Shown here piece by piece: positions 28,399 through 38,707 of a stretch of DNA of 64,000 nt (positions within the stretch are counted from its first letter, which is position 1; the number at the start of each line of letters is the position of its first letter). Source of the stretch: Vibrio fortis (lineage in GTDB: Bacteria; Pseudomonadota; Gammaproteobacteria; Enterobacterales; Vibrionaceae); NCBI RefSeq assembly GCF_024347475.1, contig NZ_AP025487.1, positions 806,001-870,000 of the forward strand, given 5' to 3'. The notes below the pieces were generated by a model. That model searched no databases and was not told the origin of the DNA. It saw only the letters and a list, made by a program, of their open reading frames with translations. The position numbers and the translations under genes are program-made.

Positions 28399-29268
28399 TT
28401 ACTCCACCTCACATTGTGCTTGTTGGCTGTTTGACAGTTGAATGACTTTAAAACCGCGCTTCTCCAATAGTTCAATAAGGTTCTGCTCGCCAATGAGGTG
28501 CATCGCGCCAACCACAACCAGATAGGTTGCCTCTTGTTCTAGCTTCCAACTATTACTACTGAGCTTTTTAGCCCAGTCGTGATTGCGATCAGTAAGGAAG
28601 GCGGCGGTTAACTCTGGCGACATTGCGGCCAACTCTGCAATGTGTTCTAGATTTTTCTTGTCTCCAGCTTTCCAGCTATCGATTAAACAGCGGGTTGCTT
28701 TGCCCGATTCATCGAACTCCTCAATAGAACTCAGCAGAAGGTCTTTGCCTCCTTCTTTACCTTGAGAAATCAAATCAATCTGAAATTGTAACGACTCTAA
28801 GGTAATGAGCGGTTTATCAAATTCCTCTGCGAGAGCTGCAATGTGTGCATCTACACCAAACTGCGGCAGATAACCTAACTGTTCGAACTGTTTCATCTGC
28901 ACTGTCAGTGCTGTAGCCCAGGGGGGAGAGAGTAACATTTTCTGATGGGGCAAGTTGAGAGACTTAGTGATCTGTTTGAACTGAGCTTCTTGATTATCAT
29001 TGAGTACTTCAGCGGTTGTTACTGTCGTTGAAGGGTACTTTAAGCTACCCGTCTGTTTGAGGTCTGCCTCTAAGATAAGCCCATCACTGCGCTTAAGCGC
29101 CTCAGTGACTGGTTTAGGAAGGGGGTACATAGATTTATCGCCGGCATGAACAGAACCGAAGATAATGAACTCAAGTTGACCTTTTTTAGCCTGCCATAAA
29201 AGAGGCTCTGCCATTGCCGTTGAGAACATTGTACAGAAGAGAACAATAAAGCTGAGTATTTGGCGCAC
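28399..29268 (-). CDS. TraB/GumN family protein
   Basis: Encodes 289 residues with a signal peptide (MRQILSFIVLFCTMFSTAMA) and the TraB/GumN features: FGSVHAGDKSMYPLP near residue 40, ILEADL near 65, and VVGAMHLIGEQNL near 255. Conserved histidine/glutamate motifs in this family resemble Tiki-type metalloproteases, but function in bacteria is mostly unknown. The start is GTG (29266-29268) with AAGGAG five bases upstream. It is upstream of the secreted-protein gene but separated from it by 134 bp. Confidence 0.85.
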   Translation of the reverse strand: MRQILSFIVLFCTMFSTAMAEPLLWQAKKGQLEFIIFGSVHAGDKSMYPLPKPVTEALKRSDGLILEADLKQTGSLKYPSTTVTTAEVLNDNQEAQFKQITKSLNLPHQKMLLSPPWATALTVQMKQFEQLGYLPQFGVDAHIAALAEEFDKPLITLESLQFQIDLISQGKEGGKDLLLSSIEEFDESGKATRCLIDSWKAGDKKNLEHIAELAAMSPELTAAFLTDRNHDWAKKLSSNSWKLEQEATYLVVVGAMHLIGEQNLIELLEKRGFKVIQLSNSQQAQCEVE

Positions 29269-29548
29269 ATTGGCTCCTTAATTCATTGTAGTCGCTCGTT
29301 AAAATCCATTTTGACGTTGGTTTTTAACGTAATTTTATTAGAGGTTAATCACGTTATAGCGAGAAAAAATCCGCGCATTGATTTGACTTAAAAAATACCA
29401 CAGTGAAATACGGTGAGTAATCTATCAATTTCGCCCCATAATCTGTGAAGTGATTCCCAATATTTACGTCAAAATCAAAATGACGGATTGTTCGTTTTTG
29501 ATAACTGTATGATTTTAAAGTTTTTATATTTTTTATTTTCTGTTCGTG

Positions 29549-29609
29549 TTTGAAGTTGATCACTTTCTCGCTTTGATTTAATTCACGGCGAAAAATAACG
29601 TCATATAGT
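29549..29609 (+). promoter_or_regulatory. Putative CRP-activated promoter of chitobiase
   Basis: TTTGA-AGTTGA-TCACT (29549-29564) matches the CRP site TGTGA-N6-TCACA at eight of ten positions. A -10-like TATAGT lies at 29604-29609, so the CRP site centre would be about -60, a class I position. The rest of 29269-29548 is AT-rich and shows nothing else I can support. Carbon-catabolite control of chitin genes is known in Vibrio. Confidence 0.4.
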
Positions 29610-29672
29610 GAATTCATCTTTTGGAGGCGCTCTTATTTGCTTCCACTCAATTTTAACTTATGGGTGAATACG

Positions 29673-32324
29673 ATGTTGAAGAGAAACTTACTATCAGTCG
29701 CAGTTTTGGCCGGTCTAACTGGGTGTGCTGTTACACAATCGACAGAGCAACAAGTCGTGAATACGTTGGCTGAGAATCTCGATGTTCAATATGAAGTGCT
29801 GACGAACCACGGTGCGAACGAAGGTCTAGCATGTCAGGACTTAGGCGCTGAATGGGCATCTTGTAACAAGGTAAACATGACGCTGGTTAACCAAGGAGAA
29901 GCCGTTGACTCTAAAGATTGGGCTATCTACTTCCACAGCATTCGTTTAATCCTAGATGTTGATAATGAGCAGTTCAAAATTACTCGTGTAACGGGTGACC
30001 TACATAAACTTGAGCCAACCGATAAATTCGATGGTTTTGCTGCTGGTGAAGAGATCTCGCTTCCTTTGATTGGGGAATACTGGCAGTTATTTGAGACCGA
30101 CTTTATGCCGGGCGCTTTTGTTGCTGCGCCAAATGCAGAACCTAAGATGATCGCTTCTCTTAACACAGAAGACGTTGCTTCTTTTGTGACGGGATTAGAG
30201 GGTAACAACTTAAAACGTACTCCTGATGACAACAACGTTATGGCAACGGCAGTTACGCGCTTTGAAAAGAACGCGGATCTTGTTGCTCAAGATGTTTCAA
30301 CAACGCTATTGCCTACACCGATGTCAGTGGAAGTTGGTGAAGGTAACGTTGATATCGCTAGTGGTATTGCTTTACCCAAAGATGCGTTTGATGCTGAACA
30401 ATTTGCTGCACTAGAGGCACGTGCGGATGTGGTAAACCTAGACGTGAGTGGCGACCTTCCTGTAAGTGTTGCTGTTGTTCCTACTCAGTTTAAGGGTGAT
30501 TTGGCGAGATCTGGTGCTTATGACTTAAGCATCTCGAAAGAGGGAATTGCAATTGCAGCATTCGACAAAGCGGGTGCCTTCTACGCAGTTCAGTCTATTT
30601 TTGGCCTAATAGACAGCCAGAACGTTGAATCTTTACCACTACTTTCTATTCAAGATGCACCGCGTTTTGATTACCGTGGTGTGATGGTGGATGTAGCTCG
30701 TAACTTCCACTCTAAAGAAGCAATCCTTGCGACGCTAGACCAAATGGCGGCGTACAAGATGAACAAACTGCACCTTCACCTAACGGATGATGAAGGTTGG
30801 CGTTTGGAAATCCCGGGTCTGCCTGAGCTGACAGAAGTGGGTGCTAATCGTTGTTTTGATTTGGAAGAGAAAAGCTGTTTACTGCCTCAGCTTGGATCTG
30901 GTTCAACGTCAGATAACTTTGGCTCTGGCTACTTCAGCAAAGCAGACTACGTGGACATTCTAACGTATGCAAAAGCTCGTAACATCGAAGTGATTCCTGA
31001 AATTGATATGCCAGCACACGCTCGTGCCGCAGTAGTATCAATGGAAGCGCGTTACGACCGCCTAATGGAAGAGGGTAAAGAAGCAGAAGCGAACGAGTAC
31101 CGCCTGATGGACCCTCAAGATACATCGAACGTCACCACAGTTCAGTTTTACGACAAGCAAAGCTTCATCAATCCATGTATGGAATCTTCAACTCGCTTTG
31201 TTGATAAAGTGATTTCAGAAGTTGCAGCAATGCACCAAGAAGCGGGGACTCCACTAACCACATGGCACTTCGGTGGCGATGAAGCGAAGAACATCAAGCT
31301 TGGCGCGGGCCTGCAAGATATCAATGCTGAAGATAAAGTGGGTTGGAAGGGTAACATTGATTTGTCTAAACAAGACAAGCCATTTGCGCAGTCTCCACAG
31401 TGTCAGACTCTGATTGCTGACGGTACAGTGAGCGACTTTGGTCATCTGCCGAGCCATTTTGCAGAAGAAGTGTCGAAGATTGTTGCAGAGAAGGGCATTC
31501 CAAACTTCCAAGCTTGGCAAGATGGCTTGAAATACAGTGAGGGCGAGAAAGCCTTTGCGACTGAGAATACTCGCGTCAACTTCTGGGACGTTCTTTACTG
31601 GGGCGGCACATCATCAGTGTACGAGTGGTCTAAGAAAGGTTACGACGTAATCGTGTCTAACCCAGACTATGTCTACATGGACATGCCATATGAAGTGGAT
31701 GCAAAAGAGCGTGGTTACTACTGGGCAACTCGCGCAACCGACACACGTAAAATGTTTGGTTTTGCACCTGAGAACATGCCTCAAAACGCAGAAACATCGC
31801 TCGACCGAGATGGCAACGGCTTCACAGGTAAAGGTGAAATCGACGCGAAGCCATTCTACGGTTTGTCAGCACAGCTTTGGTCTGAGACAGTACGTAACGA
31901 TGAGCAATATGAATACATGGTGTTCCCTCGTGTATTAGCAGCTGCAGAGCGTGCATGGCACCGAGCTGATTGGGAGAACGACTACAAAGTGGGTGTTGAG
32001 TATTCTCAGAACTCTAACTTGGTAGACAAAGCAGCACTAAATCAAGATTACAACCGCTTTGCGAACGTACTTGGTCAGCGTGAATTGGCTAAGTTAGAAA
32101 AAGCAGGCATTGATTACCGCTTACCGGTACCAGGTGCCAAAGTTGAGTCTGGAAAACTGGCGATGAACGTTCAGTTCCCAGGGGTTGAGTTGCAATACTC
32201 AACGGATGGTAAAACATGGTCAACATACGATGACAGCCAGCGACCGAGCGTTGAAGGTGAAATTTATATCCGCTCTATCTCTGAAAGCGGTGAGCGAGCT
32301 AGCCGAGTGACTACGGTAAAGTAA
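29673..32324 (+). CDS. chb: Chitobiase / beta-N-acetylhexosaminidase (GH20) lipoprotein
   Basis: The enzyme cleaves chitobiose to N-acetylglucosamine. From ATG 29673 it is 883 residues, the length of the V. harveyi enzyme as I recall it, with a lipoprotein signal (LAGLTGC, lipid Cys at residue 18), an N-terminal carbohydrate-binding CHB_HEX domain, a GH20b domain, the GH20 barrel (RGVMVDVARNFHS, HLHLTDDEGWRLEIPG, catalytic Asp-Glu in WHFGGDEAKN) and a C-terminal beta domain. A TTG at 29637, nine bases after a strong GGAGG, could also be used and would add 12 residues. The terminator is at 32347. Confidence 0.95.
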   Translation: MLKRNLLSVAVLAGLTGCAVTQSTEQQVVNTLAENLDVQYEVLTNHGANEGLACQDLGAEWASCNKVNMTLVNQGEAVDSKDWAIYFHSIRLILDVDNEQFKITRVTGDLHKLEPTDKFDGFAAGEEISLPLIGEYWQLFETDFMPGAFVAAPNAEPKMIASLNTEDVASFVTGLEGNNLKRTPDDNNVMATAVTRFEKNADLVAQDVSTTLLPTPMSVEVGEGNVDIASGIALPKDAFDAEQFAALEARADVVNLDVSGDLPVSVAVVPTQFKGDLARSGAYDLSISKEGIAIAAFDKAGAFYAVQSIFGLIDSQNVESLPLLSIQDAPRFDYRGVMVDVARNFHSKEAILATLDQMAAYKMNKLHLHLTDDEGWRLEIPGLPELTEVGANRCFDLEEKSCLLPQLGSGSTSDNFGSGYFSKADYVDILTYAKARNIEVIPEIDMPAHARAAVVSMEARYDRLMEEGKEAEANEYRLMDPQDTSNVTTVQFYDKQSFINPCMESSTRFVDKVISEVAAMHQEAGTPLTTWHFGGDEAKNIKLGAGLQDINAEDKVGWKGNIDLSKQDKPFAQSPQCQTLIADGTVSDFGHLPSHFAEEVSKIVAEKGIPNFQAWQDGLKYSEGEKAFATENTRVNFWDVLYWGGTSSVYEWSKKGYDVIVSNPDYVYMDMPYEVDAKERGYYWATRATDTRKMFGFAPENMPQNAETSLDRDGNGFTGKGEIDAKPFYGLSAQLWSETVRNDEQYEYMVFPRVLAAAERAWHRADWENDYKVGVEYSQNSNLVDKAALNQDYNRFANVLGQRELAKLEKAGIDYRLPVPGAKVESGKLAMNVQFPGVELQYSTDGKTWSTYDDSQRPSVEGEIYIRSISESGERASRVTTVK

Positions 32325-32346
32325 AAGCATAACGCAATTCAATGAC

Positions 32347-32376
32347 AAAGCTCCCTTCTCATAGGGAGCTTTTTTT
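32347..32376 (+). terminator. Terminator of chitobiase
   Basis: AAAGCTCCC (32347-32355) and GGGAGCTTT (32364-32372), then four further T residues. Confidence 0.85.
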
Positions 32377-32671
32377 GTTGTTGGATGATCGGGAGGCTTA
32401 CCGTCGTATTGTAGAGTTCGATTATTCCTTAAACATTATGGTTTTACTCCGACTCATAACGATGGTGATGAAGATCTCATTATTTTCGATAAAAAATAAG
32501 TCCGTTATAAAAAAGTCTCAAAGCGGTGTGATTGAACGATTCAAAACCGAATTAAGATTTCGAATTTATGTGATCAAACACGGTTTTTATATTGTACACA
32601 CAGTTTTTATCTATTTTTACTTTTTGTAAGTGATTGATATTAAGGTTAAAAATAACTTATTGTTTTTTGAT

Positions 32672-32687
32672 GGTGAGGGAGATCACT
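32672..32687 (+). promoter_or_regulatory. CRP-like site upstream of the KdgM-type porin
   Basis: GGTGA-GGGAGA-TCACT has eight of ten matches to the CRP half-sites with the correct 6-bp spacer. It lies about 150 bp upstream of the porin start; a TTGAAA (32705-32710) and CATAGA (32730-32735) downstream form a weak, widely spaced promoter. The rest of the 500-bp gap (32377-32828) is AT-rich with nothing else supported. Confidence 0.5.
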
Positions 32688-32828
32688 GAGATGATTCTTT
32701 TATTTTGAAACGCAAATTAATTCGAGCAACATAGATTTCATGCCAGGGAGGCAACCAATTACTCAAGCGGTGAAGGTGAATGATATACCGAAGATATACC
32801 GCTAAAAATCAAACTAAGGCAGTTTACT

Positions 32829-33542
32829 ATGAAAAAAATTATCGCTCTAAGTGCTCTTTCTCTTGCTTTCGCTTCTAGCGCTTTCGCTGGTTCTTCTTAC
32901 GTAACAGGTAACATTCAGCTACATGATGACGGTCGTATTCATGGGTCAAAAATGACTTCAACTCTAGAAGCTGGCCACACGTTTGATAACTCTCTAGGTG
33001 GTTTAACGGTTTATACAGAGTTTGATGGTATTCAACTTGGTGATCTTGAAGGCTTAACTGCTGAAGAGAGCGGTACTACAGCGACTACAGGTCAAGCTAA
33101 CGCGTTCATTACTGTAGGTGGTGAGCAGTCATTCAACATCACTGACAAACTATGGGTAGCTGCGGGTTACCAACACCTTTACTCTGCAGGTGACAGCATT
33201 CAATACCGTCCACTTGTAAAAATCGGCTACAACTTCGATAACGGTATCTCGATTAGCAACCGTACACGTGCTCACATTGATGCGACTTCTAACGATGACA
33301 AAACAGACTACCGCATGGATAACCGCATCGGTTACACAGTGAATGAAGACCTGTCAGTAAGCTACAACAACGTTTACATGATTGAGTCGGAAGCGATGGA
33401 TCACGAGCTACGTGCAACTTGGACTCGTCAAGGTGTTCAGCCTTACTTTGAATTCCGTAGCCAAGCTAACGGTGTAGACTTCGCAAATGGCGATTCTAAA
33501 ACGAACAATGCATTCGTATTCGGTGCTTCTTACGGCTTCTAA
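32829..33542 (+). CDS. KdgM-family outer-membrane porin
   Basis: Encodes 237 residues with a signal peptide (MKKIIALSALSLAFASSAFA) and a mature chain of alternating beta strands ending in phenylalanine (FGASYGF), a classic outer-membrane barrel end. Segments such as NGISISNRTRAHIDAT, TDYRMDNRIGY and HELRATWTRQGVQPYFEFRS are typical of the oligogalacturonate/sialate porin family KdgM/NanC. The substrate cannot be told from sequence. Its place next to chitobiase and a CRP-like site suggests an oligosaccharide role. Codon use fits high expression. Confidence 0.78.
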   Translation: MKKIIALSALSLAFASSAFAGSSYVTGNIQLHDDGRIHGSKMTSTLEAGHTFDNSLGGLTVYTEFDGIQLGDLEGLTAEESGTTATTGQANAFITVGGEQSFNITDKLWVAAGYQHLYSAGDSIQYRPLVKIGYNFDNGISISNRTRAHIDATSNDDKTDYRMDNRIGYTVNEDLSVSYNNVYMIESEAMDHELRATWTRQGVQPYFEFRSQANGVDFANGDSKTNNAFVFGASYGF

Positions 33543-33552
33543 TTGAATTGCA

Positions 33553-33576
33553 GCGGCAAGATTACTTTCTTGCCGC
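33553..33576 (+). terminator. Hairpin 1 after the porin gene
   Basis: GCGGCAAG and CTTGCCGC form an 8-bp stem 11 bp after the porin stop. The following sequence (CTCTTCTAC) is only weakly T-rich, so it may stabilise the mRNA 3' end rather than terminate. Confidence 0.6.
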
Positions 33577-33611
33577 CTCTTCTACACAGCCGAACGTAGA
33601 GGAGAAAGTCA

Positions 33612-33635
33612 GGCATCAACAGCCCGGTTGATGCC
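33612..33635. other. Hairpin 2 after the porin gene
   Basis: GGCATCAAC-AGCCCG-GTTGATGCC is a perfect 9-bp stem. No T run follows on the plus strand. Confidence 0.6.
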
Positions 33636-33664
33636 ATAAAAATTTGCTTTACTGTCCAAAGCAA

Positions 33665-33720
33665 AGAGCCTAGTTTGCACACCAAGTCTTGGGTATGCAG
33701 TTACTAGGCTCTATTTTTCG
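33665..33720 (+). terminator. Long hairpin 3 with T run
   Basis: AGAGCCTAGT (33665-33674) pairs perfectly with ACTAGGCTCT (33703-33712), and inside it GCAC-ACCAAG pairs with CTTGGGT-A-TGC around one base, giving an extended stem with small bulges. ATTTTTCG follows, so it can terminate plus-strand transcription before the convergent DUF411 gene. Confidence 0.7.
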
Positions 33721-33758
33721 TTCTAGGTGTTGAGAGCTTACGTTAGCTCAAGGACAGA

Positions 33759-34199
33759 TTAGTTTCCTTTGTAGTGGCGGTATTCGAACACCTGACCTTT
33801 CTCATTGAAAGCGTAAACTGAGTATTCATCTTTCTCGTCACCATACTCCATGCCTGGAGAGCCCATTGGCATTCCTGGAACCGCAAGGCCGACCGCATTA
33901 CGTGGTGGATTTTCTAAGAAAGCCTTAATGTCATCTGCAGGGATATGACCTTCAAATACATAGCCGTCGATTTCCGCTGTATGGCAAGACGCTAGCTCAG
34001 GTGTCACGCCAAGCTTTTGTTTAACTGCATTCATGTTGTCGTGGAGCTTTTCTGTCACCGTAAATCCAGCTTCTTGCATATGAACTGTCCAGTCTGTGCA
34101 GCAACCACAGTATGGAGACTTGTGGTTAAGTACATTGGCAGCTAATGCTTGACCTGAGACAATAGTAAGCGCAGTGATAGTCAGAACTTTACGAATCAT
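33759..34199 (-). CDS. DUF411 metal-binding periplasmic protein
   Basis: The start at ATG 34197-34199 is chosen because GAGGT lies a few bases upstream; an earlier ATG has no ribosome-binding site. The 146-residue protein has a signal peptide (IRKVLTITALTIVSGQALA) and the DUF411 core: SPYCGCCTDWTVHM with the CGCC motif, ASCHTAEIDGYVFEGHIPA and VPGMPMGSPGME, with Cys, His and Met ligands suited to copper. It lies 22 bp downstream of copA, so a role in periplasmic copper handling is inferred. Confidence 0.85.
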   Translation of the reverse strand: MIRKVLTITALTIVSGQALAANVLNHKSPYCGCCTDWTVHMQEAGFTVTEKLHDNMNAVKQKLGVTPELASCHTAEIDGYVFEGHIPADDIKAFLENPPRNAVGLAVPGMPMGSPGMEYGDEKDEYSVYAFNEKGQVFEYRHYKGN

Positions 34200-34221
34200 G
34201 GTGTACCTCATGAAGATAATT

Positions 34222-36966
34222 TTATTGGTCTTTATTATCTGTAGTTTTAAATAGTCGTAAGCGGTTTGCATTACTTACAACGGTTATGGAAGAGAGAGCC
34301 ATAGCTGCTCCCGCCACCACTGGGCTCAACAAGAACCCGAATACTGGGTAAAGCACTCCCGCGGCAATTGGAATACCTAAGGAGTTGTAAACAAATGCCC
34401 CAAATAGGTTTTGTTTCATATTTTTGACCGTGGCCTGAGATAATTCAATGGCATTGCTCACCGAAACGGGTGATGAATTCAGTAGCGTCATTTGTGCGCT
34501 TTCAATGGCGACATCACTGCCACTACCCATTGCGATACCGACATCGGCTTGAGCCAATGCGGGCGCATCATTAATACCATCGCCGACCATAGCAACCTGA
34601 TTATAGCGCTGTTGCAGTTTCACTATGTGTTCCGCTTTTTGATCCGGTAATACGTCAGAGATGACGTCATCAATTCCTAACTGGGTACCAATCGCTTGAG
34701 CGACCGCTTGATTATCGCCGGTCAGCAACACAGTATGAACACCACGGCTTTGTAACAATTGAATCGCTTGCTTGCTGTCAGGTTTCAACGAATCAGAGAC
34801 GCCGATAATGCCTTTAAGTTGATTATTTTGCGAGACAAAAATAGGCGTCCACGCCGCTTTGTTACACTCTTCAATTGCGCTGTCCGCGATATCGAGCTGT
34901 ACCCCAAGGTTTTGCATGAAACTCAGAGAGCCCACATGTACTCGTTGGCTATCAATATTGGCTTGGATACCTTGGCCGCGGAGGTTCTCAAATTCAGAAG
35001 TTGGCTGGATATCAAGGTCTAAAGATTGCGCATGGAGACAGATCGCTTTCGCTAGTGGATGCTCAGAGGCAACCTCTAGGGAGTAGGCGAGAGTCATCAA
35101 GTCGGCTTCACTGATGTCGTAGCTAAATACTTGTTGTACTTGAGGCTTGCCTTCGGTCAAGGTGCCTGTTTTATCGAACACTACCGCGTCGACCTTACTT
35201 GCAGACTGCAGAACATCGGCATCTTTAATGAGAATGCCAAGCTCTGCGGCCTTTCCTACACCTACGGTGACTGATAGAGGTGTTGCTAAACCCAGCGCAC
35301 ACGGGCAGGCGATGATCAGTACTGTAGTTGAAACGACCAACATGTAGCTGGCGCTTGGTTCTGGACCGAAAATAAACCACACGCCAGCAGCAATGGCGGC
35401 GATTGCGACAACAACAGGCACGAATACGGCTGAGATCGAGTCCGCCAATTTGGCAATAGCTGGCTTGGTACTCTGTGCTTGGCGAACCATCTGAATAATA
35501 CGAGCAAGCATGGTGCTCGAGCCAGTACCTGTCGTTTCTATTACAAGGGTTCCATCACCATTTATGGTGCCCGCCGATACCTTGTCTTGTGTTTTCTTGA
35601 TGTTCGGTAGAGGCTCGCCCGTAAGCATCGACTCATCGACATAAGATTCGCCCGAGATAACTACGCCATCGATCGGCATCTTTTCACCGGGCTTCACTCG
35701 AATCTGCATACCGACTTTAATGGCTTCCACAGCAATTGACTGTTCTTTGCCATCAACAATTACGGTTGCCTGTTGAGGTTGCAAGTTGATTAGTGCTTGC
35801 AATGATTGAGTCGTACGAGCTTTAGCCTTGGCCTCAATATAATGACCTAATGAGATAAGGCCTATGATCATTGCGCTGGCCTCAAAATAAACATGACGCG
35901 AAGCTTGAGGGAACCAATCCGGCGCGATCACAACCAGCATTGAGTACAACCACGCGGCACCAGTGCCTAATGCGACCAAGGTATCCATCGTCGCACGCTT
36001 GTGGAGTAGTGATTGGAAGGCGTTAATGAAGAATTGACGACCTGAGGTTGCCAATAACACCAAACAGATGATACCCATCAAGCCCCAACCAAGTTGATCG
36101 CCGGAACTTTCGATCATCATGCTACCCCCGAAGACACCCCACGCCATCATTGGCACGCCGAGAGCAAGTGCGGAGATCGAGTTGATCAGAAATGATCGCT
36201 GCAGTTTGGCATGTTGACGTTGCTGCTGTTCTTGCTGAGTCTGAGCCTCTTCTACAAATTCCGCCTGGTAACCAGCATCTTTCACTGCTTGCAGAAGTGG
36301 TTGCTCTATCTGCTCGCGTACACTTGAACTAAAGACTAAAGCTGTTTGTTCTGCGAGGTTGACTTGGACGCGTGCTATGTCAGGTACCGATTTGAGCGCC
36401 TTTTCAACAGAAGAGACGCAGCTTGCACAGGTCATTCCCTGTAAAACTAAGTGATAAGAGTGCGATTGCTCAGTTGAAGTATGAGCAAGACTAGGCTCAG
36501 TGCTTACCGGCTTTGGTTTTTCAACGGGTGATTCTAATGGTGTTGATGATTGTGGTTCGCTGTCACTGACTTCCGCACCTTTCGAATATGGGCGCGCTTG
36601 ATAGCCAGCGTTTTCTACGAACTCGATAACCTCACTCTCAGAGAGTAGCGTGGTTATCGTCAGTTCGGTTTTGGAAGCCTCGAAAGCGCCAACTTGCGAG
36701 TTCTCTTTCAGAGCCGTGGTGAGTTTGTTGACGCATTTACCGCAGTTTAAGCCAGACAGAGAGAAGTGCCATTGATGACCAATAGAATATCCCAGCGTGC
36801 CGATTTGCTCAGAAATCTCGGCGTAACTTAAAGGTGTTTTCACATCGATATAAGTCGGAGAGAGCTCGTTGATGTTGGTATTTTCAACGTCACTGAGTAG
36901 GTTGCACACTTTTTTCGCGCAGCCCATGCAGTTTAAGCCGCTCAATGGGGCCATGTAGTGGTTCAT
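34222..36966 (-). CDS. copA: Copper-exporting P-type ATPase with three HMA domains
   Basis: CopA pumps Cu(I) out of the cytoplasm. From ATG 36964-36966, preceded by GGAG, it is 914 residues. It has three N-terminal metal-binding domains (CMGC about residue 13, CGKC about 75, CASC about 180), membrane helices, the actuator TGE, the CPC metal-channel motif in [11 protein letters not shown], the phosphorylation site DKTGT, the HP motif (SEHPLAKA) and [10 protein letters not shown]. The upstream frame stays open for 21 more codons but these overlap the promoter. A MerR-type promoter at 36996-37026 indicates CueR control. Three HMA domains is one more than in E. coli CopA. Confidence 0.96.
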   Translation of the reverse strand: MNHYMAPLSGLNCMGCAKKVCNLLSDVENTNINELSPTYIDVKTPLSYAEISEQIGTLGYSIGHQWHFSLSGLNCGKCVNKLTTALKENSQVGAFEASKTELTITTLLSESEVIEFVENAGYQARPYSKGAEVSDSEPQSSTPLESPVEKPKPVSTEPSLAHTSTEQSHSYHLVLQGMTCASCVSSVEKALKSVPDIARVQVNLAEQTALVFSSSVREQIEQPLLQAVKDAGYQAEFVEEAQTQQEQQQRQHAKLQRSFLINSISALALGVPMMAWGVFGGSMMIESSGDQLGWGLMGIICLVLLATSGRQFFINAFQSLLHKRATMDTLVALGTGAAWLYSMLVVIAPDWFPQASRHVYFEASAMIIGLISLGHYIEAKAKARTTQSLQALINLQPQQATVIVDGKEQSIAVEAIKVGMQIRVKPGEKMPIDGVVISGESYVDESMLTGEPLPNIKKTQDKVSAGTINGDGTLVIETTGTGSSTMLARIIQMVRQAQSTKPAIAKLADSISAVFVPVVVAIAAIAAGVWFIFGPEPSASYMLVVSTTVLIIACPCALGLATPLSVTVGVGKAAELGILIKDADVLQSASKVDAVVFDKTGTLTEGKPQVQQVFSYDISEADLMTLAYSLEVASEHPLAKAICLHAQSLDLDIQPTSEFENLRGQGIQANIDSQRVHVGSLSFMQNLGVQLDIADSAIEECNKAAWTPIFVSQNNQLKGIIGVSDSLKPDSKQAIQLLQSRGVHTVLLTGDNQAVAQAIGTQLGIDDVISDVLPDQKAEHIVKLQQRYNQVAMVGDGINDAPALAQADVGIAMGSGSDVAIESAQMTLLNSSPVSVSNAIELSQATVKNMKQNLFGAFVYNSLGIPIAAGVLYPVFGFLLSPVVAGAAMALSSITVVSNANRLRLFKTTDNKDQ

Positions 36967-36995
36967 AGTGATACTCCAATTCTCATCTATGGCTA

Positions 36996-37026
36996 AACAT
37001 AAACCTTCCCGTAAGGGCAAGGTCAA
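36996..37026 (-). promoter_or_regulatory. CueR-type copA promoter with 19-bp spacer
   Basis: On the minus strand TTGACC (37021-37026), exactly 19 bp, TATGTT (36996-37001). The long spacer contains the dyad CCTTGCCCTTACGGGAAGG, closely matching the E. coli copA operator. An over-long spacer with a dyad between -35 and -10 is the hallmark of MerR-family activation. The leader is about 20-25 bp. Confidence 0.88.
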
Positions 37027-37152
37027 CATTATTTCTTAAAATGTTCCTGAGAAAGGCTAACTAACACGTCTAAGTGAGTAGCTATTGCTATAATCACTCA
37101 GCTTAGAGGTAAGGTTTCTATTAAGAACCGAGTATTTATCGCGCACTACTGA

Positions 37153-37180
37153 TTGTAGAATTGGATGGGAGTGATAAAAT
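37153..37180 (+). promoter_or_regulatory. Putative gltX promoter
   Basis: TTGTAG (37153-37158), 16 bp, TAAAAT (37175-37180) and a GC-rich discriminator AGCGCCC. A second candidate is the extended -10 TGCTATAAT at 37086-37094. Both point toward gltX. Confidence 0.5.
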
Positions 37181-37261
37181 AGCGCCCAAATTTTAGGACT
37201 GGTAAGTAGGGCACTGCCTACCAGACACTGAACTGATCACCTACACAATCAAGGTATTTAA

Positions 37262-38689
37262 ATGACGGTTAAAACTCGTTTTGCTCCTAGCCCAACTGGC
37301 TATCTTCACGTTGGTGGTGCACGTACTGCACTTTACTCTTGGCTATTCGCTAAAAACCAAGGCGGTGAATTCGTTCTACGTATCGAAGACACAGACTTGG
37401 AGCGTAACTCTCAAGAAGCGGTTGATGCAATTCTAGAAGGCATGCAATGGATGGGTATGGAATGGGACGAAGGCCCTTACTACCAATCTAAGCGTTTTGA
37501 TCGTTACAACGAGATGGTTGATAAGCTACTTGCTGAAGACAAAGCATACAAATGTTACGCGTCTAAAGAGCTGCTTGATGAAATTCGTGCAGAGCAAGAA
37601 GCAAACAAAGAGATGGCTCGCTACGATGCGAACCACCCTAAAATTGTTGCAGCTAATGAAGCAGCAAAAGAAGGCGATGCGTGTGTTATCCGTTTCCGCA
37701 ACCCGAAAGAAGGCAGTGTAGTATTTGATGACCAAATCCGTGGTCGCATTGAAATTTCTAACAGCCAACTTGATGACCTAATCATTCGTCGTACAGACGG
37801 CGCTCCTACTTACAACTTCGTAGTAGTAGTGGATGACTGGGACATGGGTATCACACACGTTGTTCGTGGTGAAGACCACATCAACAACACACCTCGTCAA
37901 ATCAACATCTACGAAGCACTAGGCGCGCCAGTTCCAACTTTCGCTCACTGTGCAATGATTCTGGGTGATGACGGTGCGAAACTGTCTAAGCGTCACGGCG
38001 CTGTATCAGTAATGCAATACCGCGACGAAGGTTACCTACCTAACGCACTAAACAACTACCTAGTTCGTTTAGGTTGGTCTCACGGTGACCAAGAGATCTT
38101 CTCTCAAGAAGAGATGATTGAATTCTTCAGCCTGAACGCAATCAGCAAGTCTGCATCTGCATTCAACACTGAAAAGCTACTTTGGTTGAACAACCACTAC
38201 ATCAAAACTTCAGAGCCTGAGTACGTTGCAAAATACCTGCAATGGCACCTGGATGCACAGAAGATCGATACAACAAACGGCCCAGCAATCACTGAAGTGA
38301 TCAAGCTAGTTGGTGAGCGTTGTAACACACTTATCGAACTTGCTGAGCAGTCTCGCTACTTCTACGAAGACTTCTCTGAATTTGAAGCTGGCGCAGCGAA
38401 GAAGCACCTACGTGGTGTTGCTAAAGGCCCACTAGAGCTTGCTCTTGCTAAAGTTGAAGCACTTGAAGAATTCACAACTGCAAAGATCAAAGACGGTGTG
38501 ATTGCAGCTGTATGTGAAGAGCTAGAGATCGGCATGGGTAAAATCGGCATGCCACTTCGCGTAGCAGTAACAGGTGGCGGTCAGTCTCCTTCTGTTGATG
38601 CAGTGATGGAGCTTGTTGGTAAAGAGCGCGTAATCGCTCGCATCAAGATGGCTCTTGAGTTTATCGCTGAGCGTGAAGCTAACGCTTAA
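37262..38689 (+). CDS. gltX: Glutamyl-tRNA synthetase
   Basis: GltX charges tRNA-Glu, supplying both translation and HemA. The 475-residue protein has the class I signatures [16 protein letters not shown] (residues 7-22, HIGH region) and KLSKRHG (about 240), plus the C-terminal helical anticodon-binding domain. Codons such as CTA and GGT indicate high expression. It is monocistronic with a strong bidirectional terminator. The next region is the aryl polyene cluster. Confidence 0.98.
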   Translation: MTVKTRFAPSPTGYLHVGGARTALYSWLFAKNQGGEFVLRIEDTDLERNSQEAVDAILEGMQWMGMEWDEGPYYQSKRFDRYNEMVDKLLAEDKAYKCYASKELLDEIRAEQEANKEMARYDANHPKIVAANEAAKEGDACVIRFRNPKEGSVVFDDQIRGRIEISNSQLDDLIIRRTDGAPTYNFVVVVDDWDMGITHVVRGEDHINNTPRQINIYEALGAPVPTFAHCAMILGDDGAKLSKRHGAVSVMQYRDEGYLPNALNNYLVRLGWSHGDQEIFSQEEMIEFFSLNAISKSASAFNTEKLLWLNNHYIKTSEPEYVAKYLQWHLDAQKIDTTNGPAITEVIKLVGERCNTLIELAEQSRYFYEDFSEFEAGAAKKHLRGVAKGPLELALAKVEALEEFTTAKIKDGVIAAVCEELEIGMGKIGMPLRVAVTGGGQSPSVDAVMELVGKERVIARIKMALEFIAEREANA

Positions 38690-38707
38690 TTGAGCGATTG
38701 CTAGAAT

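Noticed and set aside
29354..29617. 87-residue minus-strand reading frame upstream of chitobiase
   Set aside because: Lys/Phe/Asn-rich chance frame in AT-rich regulatory sequence, covering the candidate CRP site, with no convincing ribosome-binding site.
32342..32629. 95-residue plus-strand reading frame after chitobiase
   Set aside because: It begins in the chitobiase terminator hairpin and has AT-driven composition.
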